Of a DNA stretch of 64,000 nt, positions 22,096-34,929 are shown one piece after another. Numbering within the stretch: the first letter of the stretch is position 1; each line of letters opens with the position of its first letter. This stretch comes from Rhopalosiphum padi. Taxonomy: Eukaryota > Arthropoda > Insecta > Hemiptera > Aphididae. The stretch is from NCBI RefSeq assembly GCF_020882245.1, contig NC_083599.1:81773422-81837421 (forward strand). Direction: 5' to 3'. The position numbers and the translations under genes are program-made. The notes below the pieces were generated by a model, which was not told the origin of the DNA, made no database searches, and worked only from the letters and a program-made list of their open reading frames with translations.

Positions 22096-25000
22096 TAACT
22101 GATTCACAAAGTATTCTTATTCATGCCCAAAGCATTAATGAACATATAATCTGTGGAAATGTCTTAAACGAAATAAAACAAAATCAAACACTCATTGCTG
22201 TAATAAATCCAACAGAAAACCCACAAACTGTGAAAATTCCAAATCTAAACGAATTATCTCATGAAACTTTTGAAATAGTACCTATAAAATTTACACAAAG
22301 TAAAGAAATTCCAAAAAATGCAAATAATCGTATTCAACTATTAAAAGAAAATCTTAGATGCGATCACATGAACAATGAAGAAAAAGAATCCATTGAAAGA
22401 TTATGCAGTGAATATTCAGACATTTTTTTTCTTGAAGGAGATACATTATCCTGCACAGAAACAATACAACATGAAATCAAAACGTCAGAAACAAACCAAC
22501 CCATATTTCAGAGACCATATCGTCTCCCTTATTCTCAAAAAAAAGAAATAGATAAACAAATTGAACAACTCGAACAAGATGGAATAATTAGCTCCAGTGA
22601 CAGTCCATGGAACGCACCATTATTAGTAGTACCAAAGAAAACAGACGCATCAGGTATCCAAAAATATAGGGTAGTAATCGATTTTCGTAAACTTAACGAA
22701 ATTACTGTGGGAGATGCATTTCCAATGCCAGACATATCAACGATCTTAGATTAGTTAGGAAAAGCCAAATATTTCTCATGCCTAGACATGGCAAGTGGGT
22801 ATCATCAAATAGCTCTAAAGCCAGAAGATAAGCACAAAACCGCTTTCAGCACGGAAAAAGGGCATTTCGAATTCAATAGGATGTGTTTTGGTCTAAAAGG
22901 CGCACCAGCAACTTTTCAAAGGTTGATGAACCGAATCCTAATTGGTTTAAATGGTGTGAAATCATTCGTATATTTAGACGACGTGATTGTGATAGGAGCA
23001 ACAATCAAAGAGCATGAACAAAATTTACGTCAAATATTTGAAAGATTCAAAAAACATGGACTACAATTACAACCGACAAAATGTGAATTCCTTCGACGAG
23101 AAGTAATCTACCTCGGACATGTAATCACAGAGCAAGGCGTAAAACCAGACCCGAAGAAAATACAATGTATGGTAAACTACCCCACACCAACGAATGCAAA
23201 AGACGTAAAATCTTTCCTAGGTCTAGTCGGATATTATCGAAGATTTATCAAAGATTTCAGTAAGAATGCTAAGCCACTTACTAATTTACTAAAACAAAAT
23301 CAACAGTTCATCTGGTCAGATCTTTGTCAAGAATCGTTTAATTACTTTAAAAACATTTTAATAAATGAACCAATCTTACAATACCCCGATTTCAATCAAC
23401 CATTTAATATCACCACAGATGCAAGTAGTATTGTAATCGGAGCTATTTTATCGCAAGGGAAAATTGGCTCGGATCTGCCAATTGCATACGCGTCACGTAC
23501 ACTCAATAAGGCGGAAACCAATTATAATACGACAGAAAAAGAATTACTAGCGATACTTTGGGCAGTTGAACAATTTAGACACTACGTGTACGGGTGCAAA
23601 TTCAACATTGTGACAGATCACAAACCATTATCGTGGTTATTTGGAGTCAAAGATCCTGGAGCTCGTTTGACCAGGTGGCGACTACAATTAGAAGAGTATG
23701 ACTATAATATCATATATAAGCCAGGAACGCAAAACACAAACGCAGATGCTCTAAGTCGAATAGCAAAAATCGACAAGTTATCAAATGTAGATGACTACAG
23801 AACAAAAACATATGAAAAATTCGAAGAAGATATACAGAAAACATAATTAACAAATTCAAATGTAATCGAAATTCAGGGCGATATATTTGAGGCACCTGAA
23901 GACATAACTCTTGTAGTTTGTGTATCAAAAAATTTTGAGATGTCACAAGGATTAGCCTTAGAATTTAGAAGAAGACTCGGTCAAATTGAAACATTAAAAG
24001 AACAAAACAAAGAAATCACAGAAGTCGCACATATTCAACATAATGAGAAATCTCTAGCATTTATAATCACCAAAGAATTATGCCAACAAACAACTACTTT
24101 TGAAACATTTTATAAATGCATCATTAATCTACGAACTTTTTGCGAAGAAAACAATATTACAAAAATCGGATTATCTAGAGTCGACAATGAACTTGATAAA
24201 CTAAACTGGGAAAAAGTTCGAGCCATTATTAGGTACATTTTCAAAAATTCAAAAATAAAAATCATTATTTATGTCGACATCGAATATTCTGAAGAAGAAA
24301 AGCTCAAGATAATCGAAGAATTTCATAATGCTCCACTTGGCGGTCATCAAGGCGTGTCAAGGACAATCAAGCGAATCAAATTACATCACCAATGGAAAGG
24401 ACTTAAAAGTGATGTTAAAAAATTCATAGCTTCTTGTCAATCATGTCAGCAAAACAAAAGCATGAACATGACTATCAAACAACCCATGGTAATTACAACA
24501 ACAGCCAAAAAACCGTTCGAAAAAATATTTCTTGACATTGTGGGACCGTTAACAACAACAAATGAAGGTCATTCATATATACTTACCATTCAAGATGATC
24601 TAACCAAATTTTCAGCGGCGTTTCCATTAGTAACTCATGATGCTAACTCGGTAGCAAAAACATTTGTTGAAAAATTTATATGTCAACATGGCATACATGA
24701 ATCGATTGTAACTGATTGCGGCACTGAATTTATGAGTAAAATATTCAAAGAATGCTGCAAGCTACTTAAAATAGAAAAAATGAATACTACACCATACCAC
24801 CCACAATCCAATGGCGGTTTAGAAAGATCTCACCGAACTTTGGCAGAAAATCTTAGACACTATGTCAATAAAAACCAAACAGATTGGTATGATTATGTAG
24901 CTTTTGCTATATTTGTATACAATACAACAGTTCACACAACAACTAACCATCAACCGTATGAACTTGTTTACGGTTTTCCTGCTACAGTCCCTCACACATT

Positions 25001-25319
25001 AAGTCGAACACCGCAAGCAAGATATAACTACGATGATTATACATATTAATTAAAACAAAAACTTCAGGAAACATGTAAATCAGCCAGAAATAATATACTA
25101 AAAAACAAAGAAAAAGTACGATCAAAAAGAACTACAAGTAAATGTAAAAGTCGGAGACCAAGTATGGGTAAAAAACCACCAACAGAAGGGAAAGTTAGGA
25201 CCAAAAATGGGTGGGCCCTTATACAATGTAATACAATTAAATAACAACGAAAATATAACAATTCAACGAGGCAGAAAGGAAATAAAATTACACAAAAATG
25301 AAATAAAACTTGCAAATTA
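22096..25319 (+). pseudogene. Errantivirus pol: RT, RNase H and integrase, with stops
   Basis: One frame from about 22100 to 25049 interrupted by TAG at 22752 and TAA at 23844, then TAA at 25047 and a frame change in the tail. The RT palm has FRMCFG-like QRLMNRIL context and YLDD (about 22973). RNase H has TTDASS and VTDHKPL. The integrase has an HHCC module (about 24325-24455), Asp in FLDIVGPL, Asp in VTDCGTEF, and Glu in SNGGLERSHRTL. TDCG is unusual where most relatives have TDQG or TDNG. Domain order RT-RH-IN is that of Ty3/gypsy. The region is not functional as it stands. Confidence 0.88.
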
Positions 25320-25471
25320 AAATTCAATAATTCATAACACACATTGCAAATATAATAATTACTCATAAATTTGTTTATTAAAATATTCAAAGCCGTATTA
25401 TATCATTTTGTTTTTCCAATCTTCTTACATTTTTCTTTCTTCTCATTTTCAGAATTGTTTTTGGAAAAACG

Positions 25472-27277
25472 ATGGCAAATTCATTCAATCTAACTCCAAT
25501 ATACAACCCATCAGGAATCTATTTTCACACAATAAACAATTTACGCATATACAACTCTCATTGGCGCTTCTTAACCTATATTAATATTACAAACTATGAT
25601 GAAAAATACAATAAAATCGGTAACATGATAAAAGATTTTTAAGAGTCTTGTGAAATGAGTAAATCCCTTGAGATAGATTCTTTACAACAACTTTGTTCCC
25701 AATATAATTATCAAGCTTATAACTTTTTATCAGAAATTAGTAGTAATAAAGAACATGTAATGAAAATTATAGATCAACCAAAAAACAATTACCGTACCAA
25801 GAGAGGTCTAATCAATTTAGTTGGGAGAGTATCTAACGTCCTATTCGGTGTATGTGACGACACCGACGCAGAATATTTTTACAGTAAAATAAGAGATCTT
25901 GAAATTTCAAATTCGCGCGTTTCTAAATTATCTGATGCACAAATACAAATTATGCAATCAATTATATCAAACGTAAACTCATCGCTATTAGAAATAAATA
26001 AAAATGAAATTAATTTAGCCGACAAATACAGTTATCTACTTCATGAAATGTAAGCAGAGAAAGCTGCAATAGGTATCTTAAATTTTAAAACAGCACTAGA
26101 AGAATCATTATTAAATATAATTTTAACACAATACGCATTTGAAACAGAAAATTTACTAAATATAATAAATATGGCCCTACAAGGTTTCGTTCACTCCAGT
26201 ATATTAGATATAAATACCCTTAAAAACCAATTAAAAGATATTAAAATACAATTACCCATAGGAGAAGGCATACCAATAGATTTAGATAATTTAGGAATAT
26301 CAGAATTGTTACGACTAATTACAACTAACATAGTATATATAGAAAATGTATTAATTTTCGTCATAGAAATACCTTTAGTTAACAATTATGAATTTATATT
26401 ATATAAAAACATACCTTTACCTGTTAACATATACGATAACGACTATGTAATGATAGCTCCAAAATCTGATTATATAGCTATAGATAAATCTAGATTATAT
26501 TACTTAGAATTAAGCGAAATACAAATATCAAAATGTAAACAAATGATGAATACGTTATTATGTACTTATGATCAACAGTTACATCATTTGGATGAATCCT
26601 GTGAGCTAACAATATTTAGAAAGCCAGGTATATTACCTAATTTGTGTAACTTAAAAAATTTTAATTTTAATTTTAGTATATGGCATAGGTTAGACAATAC
26701 AAATTCTTGGATATATGTTACGATTAGGGATAATATTATAATTAAATGTAAAAATAATTCAGAAACAATTGTAGTAAGTATAAACGGCACAGGCATTTTA
26801 GATTTAGACAATCAATGTGAAGCCAATACTGATGACGGAACATTATTAATAGCAAAAAGAAAAATAACTACAAAAATGTATAAAGACTTTATTCCACAAC
26901 TAGACGTTTCAATTAACTGGAAAACTAAATTAAACATTACAAATACAATTTAAAAAAATTCAAATATTCCAGATAGAGGTAATTCTATAGTAAAAAAAAA
27001 TTTATTCAAACTAATAGAATACTCCAAATCACTAGAAGAATTAAAATACACAAAAACAAGTAGTAATGTTATGGGCACAATAGGTAATGAATTATACATA
27101 ATTATAACAATAAGTATCATCAGTATAGGTTTAGTAATAATAATAATTTTATATTTAATAATCAAAAACAAACATTGTAAAACATCTAATTCTGTAAAAA
27201 ACCCAATAGAAGGTAAGATAATATATGAAACCGTAGACAATAAAAATCATGAAAATCCATTGCCTAGAATAATATAG
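25472..27277 (+). pseudogene. Errantivirus env (baculovirus F-like), with three stops
   Basis: A single frame from ATG 25472 to 27277 interrupted by TAA at 25640, TAA at 26051 and TAA at 26951. No frameshifts were seen within it. Visible parts: a furin-type site RTKR followed by a hydrophobic GLINLVG stretch (about 25796-25820), cysteines in the middle, and a membrane-spanning stretch rich in Ile/Val (about 27090-27170) followed by a short Lys-rich tail. A splice acceptor (ttctcattttcag, 25452) lies just upstream, as expected for env made from a spliced mRNA. In intact relatives this is the entry and fusion glycoprotein; here it is dead. Confidence 0.85.
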
Positions 27278-27315
27278 TTTGCAATAGGCAATGAACTTTC
27301 ATTTAACCCCGGGGG

Positions 27316-27597
27316 TGTTAGGAACCCTTGCACACACACTTTAGATTAGTAAGCATATTATACAATAATATAGTAGTGTAAGCAATATGTGTATTTTTTT
27401 TTGTAAGCGACTGCGTCGCCAAGACAAGAACGTAGAATAAGCAAGAGTTAGTCGTGAATAAGTAGCCGATTCGTATAATACTGTGTTGTTAAAATATTCT
27501 TATAATAAAATAATTAACAAAATATTTTCTTAAAGTTAAACAGATTTTGTGTAGTGTTTTGAATACAACCCGTAAGTGAACGAACTCTTTTACAACA
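27316..27597 (+). repeat. 3' LTR of the errantivirus
   Basis: 282 bp, TGTTAGG .. ACAACA (tgtt/aaca inverted ends), preceded by a purine tract ending ggggg. Contains aataaaataatt near 27505. Flanks (atat before the 5' stub, tata after) fit the AT-alternating targets of errantiviruses, but the exact duplication is ambiguous. Confidence 0.85.
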
Positions 27598-28644
27598 TAT
27601 ATATATACCTTTTGGCCTTAACCGAAAGAGTATATAACAATATATTAAATCAATATTTAATATAAAGTATTTATAAATAATATTAATTATTCGTTTAATA
27701 TATATTTAAAATAAATCTTTAATAAATAATTAATGTTTATTGTTATATTAATAATTTAATATAATTATCTAATAATATATTTATAAATATAAGGGGTATG
27801 GTCAAATGATCGAATATTAAAATAAGTGCTTGCAGTGGCTCGCACACTTCATTATTAATATGTTGGTGTAAAAATACTAATATAATGGGTGCAATAGTTA
27901 TATAATATGGAATTATTGATGTGTACTAACTGACTATACTGAGTAGTAGTATTATTAGTTATTATAAATTAATAATGTGAGTATGTGACAAACATATTAT
28001 TGGTACTGCAGCGGACTGAATTTATCGATATAAAAAATTGATACTAATTTATAATCAGGAATTTTTCCGTTTTATTTAATAATACTACGGAAAACTGCTT
28101 AAAGTGGAATTTTTGGTTAGTCCCATGTTATTCCGCATAATTAGACAGTTTTCACTGTACAAGTATTCGAGTACCTTAAAAATACTTATTTGGTAGTAGT
28201 TATTATAAATGCACATATTATATACGATGATATACCTATGGACTCTAATTTATAATTCCTACTAGCTGTATAGTAGCTGGCTGCTACTATACATATATAT
28301 ACTCAATGATAATAGCTTATAAATAACAAATAGTTTTAGCTATTATAGCTATTAATAGCCATGAATTAATATGAATTTTCTAGGTTTGCTCTCTGTAAAA
28401 AAAGTGATTTGCATGATTAGCTAATAATAAGTTATGTTTTGCGACGTACGTGGTATATACTGTATACGTCGTACGTATGAAATATTACAGACATTATAGT
28501 ATTATTCATAATAATATATTGTTTTACGTATATTAATTTTAATTTAAAAATACCACAATGTCCACAACTGCAATCGCAAAAGTATACGACTAAGTACAAT
28601 GCGTCAATACGGAGTGCAGACGCCTGACGGATAATATAATATAA
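27598..28644. other. AT-rich non-coding stretch
   Basis: Low-complexity TA/TTAA-rich DNA with many short palindromes (agctattatagctatta, tagctgtatagtagctggctg) and one pogo-like terminus at 28062-28162. No gene seen. Confidence 0.4.
28062..28162 (-). mobile_element. Lone pogo/Tigger-like terminus
   Basis: Read on the minus strand: TACAGTGAAAACTGTCTAAT, then cgg/gga spaced words, then AAGCAGTTTTCCG, the repeated-word layout of pogo/Tigger ends. No matching second end was found nearby. Confidence 0.5.
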
Positions 28645-28674
28645 CGTCGGCTTCGTGGCAAAACCTCCTAAGTC
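28645..28674 (+). repeat. Left terminal inverted repeat of the DUF7869-like element
   Basis: 30 bp, exact inverse of 32014-32043. Confidence 0.9.
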
Positions 28675-29240
28675 ACTTTTATCAAACTTTTCAGGAGGAG
28701 CAAAAAACTGTGGTAGGGTTATATATTTCACAATTGCATATTTTTTTTTTATATTATGTTAATTAATTATATTGTCGATTTAATTCAATGAAGAAAAAGA
28801 TTATTTTTTTATTTTGTGTAATAGAAATTTGACTTACGAGTTTTTGATTTTACGAAATTTTGAGATACGAGGTTTTACTGTAACTTTTTTAAGGAAAACA
28901 TTTTTATAATTCACACAAATAATTCATATTTTATCATAATATCACTTTATTAAAAAATAAATCACAACTGTAAGCTTATTCAAGAACATAACATGCCTAA
29001 TTTCAGACTATTGTAATATCACTATTTTAAAATCTCAAACAAATTATATTAAAAAAAGCAACTTTTAATGTCATTTTAGTGTCAGACTTGATTATAATAA
29101 TTATCACATTTAAATAAAATAAAATATTCAACAAATCTTAGCAAACTCAACAAATAAAATAATTTTTAACCCTTTAGTATGTTATTAATAATACAATTTA
29201 AAAATCTTTAATTACTTAAAAACTAGATCAAATCACAACT

Positions 29241-31665
29241 TCAGAATTTTTTAGTTTTATTGCTTGTAATATTATGAGGTACATTATCATAATATTGCCA
29301 GGTATGTTTCGGTAGGACACTCTTGAGCTGTTGTAGGTGTTCAAATTTCTCATTTTTAATTTTTATCCTATCCTTATACAACCTTTTTACTTGGAATGTG
29401 CCAATTTTTTTGTTTCTGTGGGGTAAATCCTTCCATTCATCATCATACATTAATTTGTACTGTATAAATGAGTCAGGTTTATATTTAAGACATCTGATAT
29501 CTGTAACTGTAGGATCACCTTTAGATGAACCTGGTCTAATTGAGGTATAGTATTTAACTGGTGAATAATCATTAAAACATGAAAATTCTAAATATTTAAC
29601 CCTATAAGGAATCTTAATACGGGCATCCTTACAAACATTGATATAATCAGTCGGTAAATTAATTTCTCTTTTTTTTAATTTCATTTCTATGGTATGATGA
29701 ACACTATCAACTTCCATCTGTGTGTGTCCTTTTTCAAGAAAGTTTTGTGTAACTGTAACATTTTGGTCAATTGCAAACTTTAACAAGGCATTTGAAAGTA
29801 TAGTATTTCTATTTTGATATCCACAACCATCGCTAAATAGTGAGATATTACTTAAAGTGGGAGTATTTTCAATCATATTGCTTAGATAATCTAAAACCAT
29901 AGTAGCAAAAACAGATGCCTCTAGACCACCATTTGTTTCATCCCACAAATAACAACAAACGTCTGCAGTAGCCTGATTAAAAACAGTAAAATTATGCACA
30001 CAAAGTTTTGTCTTATAGTACATAGATGAGGCTCTAATAAAGGGTGCTAATTTGACAGCTTGGACATCCATAGTTAATGAAGCATATTTATTAGGGTTAT
30101 TTATGGCAAACTCTTTACTTAAATTTTTAGCATCTCTTGCTTCGGTTTTTCGATTTTGGTGAATATCATAATCAGCTTGAGAGATGTGACCATATTTAAA
30201 CCCCTCACAAAGATCACAACAATCTTTCTTGGGTGAATATAAAGCAAGATTCCTTTTATCAAATTCTTGAAAAAAGTCAATTTTACAAATTACCTTCTTT
30301 CTGGTTTGGGCTAATTCAGATTTATAGGCATTATACAAGGCAGTCTTTGATTCAAACAATGATTCTAGATAAACTTTATTAGAACTGGATCTACAATAGT
30401 GAGATGGTAATATTGGCAATTTATTGAAAAAATTCATCAATTCCCCTTTTCCACCAGATAATCTTCCAACTTCCTTTTTCTTTTTTATAATTTCAGGACT
30501 TATATGTATTCCTGTACCAGATGAAGATTTAGTAATCCAATTCCTGACTGACCACTCATTCAAACAAAGTGTTTGTAGGAACATTTTTTTACAGACTTGT
30601 AATTTTTCATTATTAATGTTTAAAAAATATGAAATTGTATCTGCCCGTCTAGAAATATTAGTTCCTGTTTTATTAACTTTAGTAGGGTGTATCTGACATA
30701 GAGCTGACACATAAGTTTTACGTTCACACCATGTCATATTATCCCAAAATGATTTAAATAATTGTTCCCTATCATCGTCTTTGATAGTAAAACATTTTCT
30801 CTTAACTACATTTTTTTTACAGAATGTGGAATCACACCTTGGCCCCATTTTTCTGGCAGATTTATTTTCAGATAATACAAATTTATTGTCTTTATTTTTC
30901 TTCAATCCCTTATAATCTTTTCCTTTCATTCTTAAAAGTTTGTTCTTGTTTTTCATCCAGTCTAATTCATCACCAGTTTGAAAATGTAATTTTCTTTTTG
31001 CCTTGACAGGGTGAGGGTTATTGTCACTAATTTCAGTTTCTAACCCTATGTATTTAATTTATAACATTATAAATACCTAATTAGAAAACTAAATATTTTA
31101 ATTTACAAAAATATATTACCTTCAATAATGGGAACATCAGATAAACTTAACAAGTTATTCAGAGTACTTATTTCATCAGCATTTTTACCATCCGAAACAT
31201 TTTCACTACAATCAGTTTCTAATCATAGAGTATTATTATTTAATTTATAATTTTATAACTAATATTAAAACAATGAATATTTTAGCTTATAAAATATATT
31301 AATATATTATTGATCTAGTAAATTACCTTCAGCAATAGGACCATCAGATAAATTTAACAAACCACAGTTATTCAGAGTACCTATTTCATCACTATTATCA
31401 ACCAAAACATGCGGTTAGTTTCTAATCCTATATTATTTAATTAAGTATAATACAATTAATATTAGAACACTGAATATTTTAGTTTATAAAATATATTAAT
31501 ATTATATTGATCTTGTCAATTATTACCTTCAGTAATAGGAACATCAGAAACACTTAACAAATCACAGTTATTCAGATCACCTGTTTCTTCAACACTTAAG
31601 TCATTAATAGTATCATCAAATTCATTTAAGAAATCTAAAATATCATCATCTCCCAGTAAAGACAT
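29241..31665 (-). CDS. DUF7869-like putative transposase with tandem-copied 5' exons
   Basis: Model: 31665-31527, 31218-31120 and 31039-29241, all junctions phase 1. It gives 678 residues with no stop. An additional exon copy at 31421-31327 has the same borders but is 95 nt, not 99, and would shift the frame, so it must be skipped. The N-terminus is acidic (MSLLGDDDILDFLNEFDD). A Cys/His-rich segment follows (residues about 150-350, including CCDLCEGFKYGHIS). The core shows LTMDVQAVKLAP, LFSDGCGYQNRN and FLEKGHTQMEVDSVHH, which fit the three acidic motif blocks of DUF7869 proteins and may be a DDE/D site. It is the sole gene in a 3.4-kb TIR element, hence the transposase reading. Biochemical role is not established. 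Confidence 0.75.
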
Positions 31666-32013
31666 GACTGAATACTAATGTATTATTAAATATAATTAAT
31701 ATGCTAAGTACATGAATATTTTAAATAAAAACTTCACATTTAATAAGTTACGTTATTAAAACAATATTCTGGACTCTGGTTAGGTTAGGGAGAATTAAAA
31801 ATTCAGAATATTTTATTATTCTGTATTTTGATAAAGCTGGCAAAAGCAAAACCTCGTAAGTCGACTTACGTGGTTTTACTTTTGTCTATTGAGATACGAG
31901 TTTTATATTTTGTATGTTATCATATGAAATATTTATCATAAATTAGTTTTCGCGGTATCAAAATGAGCACAAAAATACAGTGCATCCAACGAAAAAAAAA
32001 AATCAATTTTTTC

Positions 32014-32043
32014 GACTTAGGAGGTTTTGCCACGAAGCCGACG
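32014..32043 (-). repeat. Right terminal inverted repeat of the DUF7869-like element
   Basis: 30 bp, exact inverse of 28645-28674; followed by a (TTA)n run. Confidence 0.9.
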
Positions 32044-32722
32044 ATAATATTATTATTATTATTATTATTTACGAATTACGAGGCATTCTGATTCTGATAA
32101 TCATCAAAATCATTTCGCTCGCTATAAATAAATTGTGTACATGTTAAAACTAATGTGAAATCCCGACACCATCGATATCATATTTATTATTAATAGCATA
32201 ATATTACAAGAAAGAGCCAGATATTCTCGCAACACGGGTTTGACACTGTCACACTGATGTCTGATAGTCCGACGTCTACGGTCTAGTATAAGCCACTATA
32301 GCTGTTAAGGTAAGTACTATATTCTTTAATAATAGGCAGTATTAATTAAGTGTTCCATACTTTCCACTGGATATTTTATTTGTACAATTTATAAAATTCA
32401 CATTTTACCTACGTCGCGTAAACTTTTACAAATTTAAATGCCTAATATTTTAGTGTTGCAATAAATAATCACTACAATCTTTATTTATGTATTTTGAAGT
32501 TTTAAAGTCAGTTTGGTTAGGTTAACACAAAAAAAATTGAAATAATTTGTAGGTGCATTTTTTTTACCTGAACAACTAAGTATTGGGAAATTGTTAGTTT
32601 ACTCTTAATGATTTACTTAAGTACCCAAGTATTGATTGTATATACCTAGAATATTTTACAAATAATTGTTTTTATTAGTATTTTAAATTTGTTAACTTAT
32701 ACTTTGGCTTAGTTTTTGTCAT
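32044..32722. other. Non-coding stretch upstream of the Tnp2-like gene
   Basis: Begins with a (TTA)n run. A strong donor-like site, gctgttaag/gtaagtac, at about 32308-32312 could end a 5' untranslated exon of the following gene. Nothing else was recognised. Confidence 0.35.
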
Positions 32723-34765
32723 GTGTCTGTAAATAAAATGTCCCTAAGTAAATCTACCAAACGTAGAAAATGTTTAAAAAGATCTGAAGAGCTAAATTTG
32801 GCAATAGAAAGTAATGATTTTAATACTAACTATCATTCTGTGGTTTGTCAGTCAGCTAGTACATCTTTAGAACATGAATTAATTCATGATGTTGGGAATT
32901 TAAGTAATGCTATAACTGAAAGTAAGCATAGCAATGATTACGATTCTTATTTAATGGTTGATAATAATATTCTGATTCCAAATTTTTCATCAGACTCAGA
33001 TAATTACTCTAGTGATCATGATAATAGTGAAAGTATTTTAACTAATATTAAAAATTGGGCTGTTCAACACAACATTTCACATTTAGCATTATCTAATTTG
33101 TTAAAAGTATTAAAAACAAACCATAACTGTTTTCACTATTTTCCAAACGATTCTAGAACATTATTAAAAACAAATGTAAGTAAACAACCCTTACAAATTC
33201 AAGCCATAAACCCTGGTACTTTTTATTATTTTGGAGTAGTCAATGGTATTAAATCTTGTATTGGTAAAAATAATTTTCCTGATGATACTATTAAGTTACA
33301 CTTAGAAATTGATGGCTTGCCTTTGACAAAGTCTACTAATAGTCAATTTTGGCCTATACTTTGTTGTATAAGAAATTTTAATTCTACTCAACCCTGTGTC
33401 TTTTGGTAGGTCTTTATTGGGGCCACAAAAAGCCTCTAGAAAGCAATATTTATTTATCAGAATTGGTTACAGAATTAATTAATTTATGTACTCATGGTAT
33501 TGATCTTTCATTAGGTAAAAAAAGTTGTTGTTGAAGCCATTTGCTGTGATGCTCCAGGAAAAAGTTACATTTTAAAGATTAAAGGGCACACAGGTTTTTC
33601 TTCGTGCACTAGATGTAAAATTGTCGGAGTGTTTTTAGAGAGAAGGGTTTGTTTCCCAGATGTATTAAATGTTAAACGCACTCACAATGAATTTCTTGAT
33701 AGATATGATGAAGATTATCAAACATCTGATTCTATTTCTATTCTATCTAAAGTTCCTGGTATAAACATCGTGCATAGTTTTCCACTCGATTACATGCATT
33801 TGGTTTGTTTGGGGGTTGTCAAAAAAAGTATTTTGTTATGGTTAGGTTGTATAAAAAACTCACCATTATCAATTCGTTTACCCAGTAAAAGTGCTAAGCT
33901 AATTTCAACCAGACTATTGCATCTCAAAATATGTGTCACGTGTGATTTTGCTAGAATACCAAGCGGTCTTAATGAGGTTTTGAGGTGGAAGGCCACAGAG
34001 TTCAGGACATTTATTTTATATACTGGGCCTGTTGTGCTTCAATCTATAATAGGTGAACAGTGTTATGAACATTTTATTTCCTTACATGTTTCTATGACTG
34101 TTCTTTTAAGTCGTACACATGAACGTTTATTAAATTTTATTGAAAAACTTCTAAATTATTATTTTATAAAATTTGGTGAAATGTATGGAAAAGAATTTAT
34201 GTCACACAACATTCATGCTCTTCTCCATCTTATTGATGATTACAAACAATTTGGCCCATTAGACAACTGTTCTTGTTTTCCATATGAAAATATTATGCAA
34301 TTATTAAAAAAAATGGTTAGGAGCAATGCAAAACCTTTGCAGCAAGTTATTAAACGGTATGAAGAACTGAGTATGTTTGGTAGACTTACAATTGATAAGA
34401 GTAAAAATTCAGATTTTTTTAAAAATATTCATTCTGTTGGCCCTCTAGGTGAAGGCTGTTCATCCCCACAGTATAGAATTTTTACTAAAAACAATTTTAC
34501 TATTAAAATAAAGTCATTATCTGATTGTTATGTGGGTTATTATGATGCTTCAAAAGTTCACATTATGAAAGTTGTAAATATTTCTTACCATCCTGAGAGT
34601 AATAATAATGTGTTTGTGGTACAAATATTCAATACTGTAAAACCCTTTTATGTTACACCAATTAATAGCTTAAAGTTAGGTATTGCTTCTGTTTCAAATT
34701 TGTCAAATAACTTTTTAATATGCGATGTAAATAAGTTTGGTTTAAAAAATATACATGTTACTTAA
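32723..34765 (+). pseudogene. CACTA/EnSpm (Tnp2-DUF4218)-like transposase, two frameshifts
   Basis: Starts MSLSKSTKRRKC (ATG at 32738; an earlier one at 32723). The N-terminal part has an acidic Ser/Asp-rich segment, then NWAVQHNISHLALSNLLKVL. Frame changes at about 33407 (after TQPCVFW) and about 33518 (in AAAAAAG) interrupt the middle, which includes CCDAPGKSYILKIKGHTGFS and CTRC, a zinc-binding-like pair. The last frame (33629-34765) has FPLDYMHLVCLGVVKKSILLW and HNIHALLHLIDDYKQFGPLDN with CSCFPYENIMQLLKK, the hallmarks of Tnp2/DUF4218 proteins. The DUF4806-type gene follows 165 bp downstream on the same strand, and the two probably belong to one element. Confidence 0.7.
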
Positions 34766-34929
34766 TACCAATGATAGTAAAACTAATAATAATACAATTG
34801 CTTTTCCTATATTACATTTTTAATACAAATAATTTTAATTATTTTATGTATGTAAAAAAATTTTTATTGTAATATTTGTTTATTGTTATTATTATATTGT
34901 ATAATTAAATTGAACAGTTGCTGTATATA

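Larger units (their letters stand above)
21443..27597 (+). mobile_element. Endogenous errantivirus (Ty3/gypsy with env), defective
   Basis: Order: 39-bp stub of the 5' LTR, end of gag, protease, RT, RNase H, integrase, env, complete 3' LTR. The 5' LTR matches the 3' LTR only over its first 39 bp and then jumps into the gag zinc knuckle, so the rest of the LTR, the primer-binding site and most of gag were deleted in one step. pol and env contain several stops and frameshifts. Errantiviruses are insect endogenous retroviruses whose Env resembles baculovirus F proteins. This copy cannot make virus particles. Confidence 0.9.
28645..32043 (-). mobile_element. TIR transposon with a DUF7869-like gene, apparently intact
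   Basis: Inverted ends of 30 bp, CGTCGGCTTCGTGGCAAAAC.. at 28645-28674 and the exact inverse at 32014-32043. ATAA borders both sides and may be a 4-bp target duplication. Subterminal words acgaggttttac/aaaacctcgtaag recur at about 28860-28875 and 31849-31880. The single gene on the minus strand has an uninterrupted spliced frame. The superfamily is not one I can name with certainty. Confidence 0.8.

Noticed and set aside
25064..25390. Minus-strand 108-codon hydrophobic frame
   Set aside because: Antisense to the errantivirus pol tail; no start context or family match.
27598..28640. Possible CRISPR-like or satellite array from repeated TA/AGCTATTA words
   Set aside because: No regular spacing or unique spacers; only low-complexity AT DNA and short palindromes.
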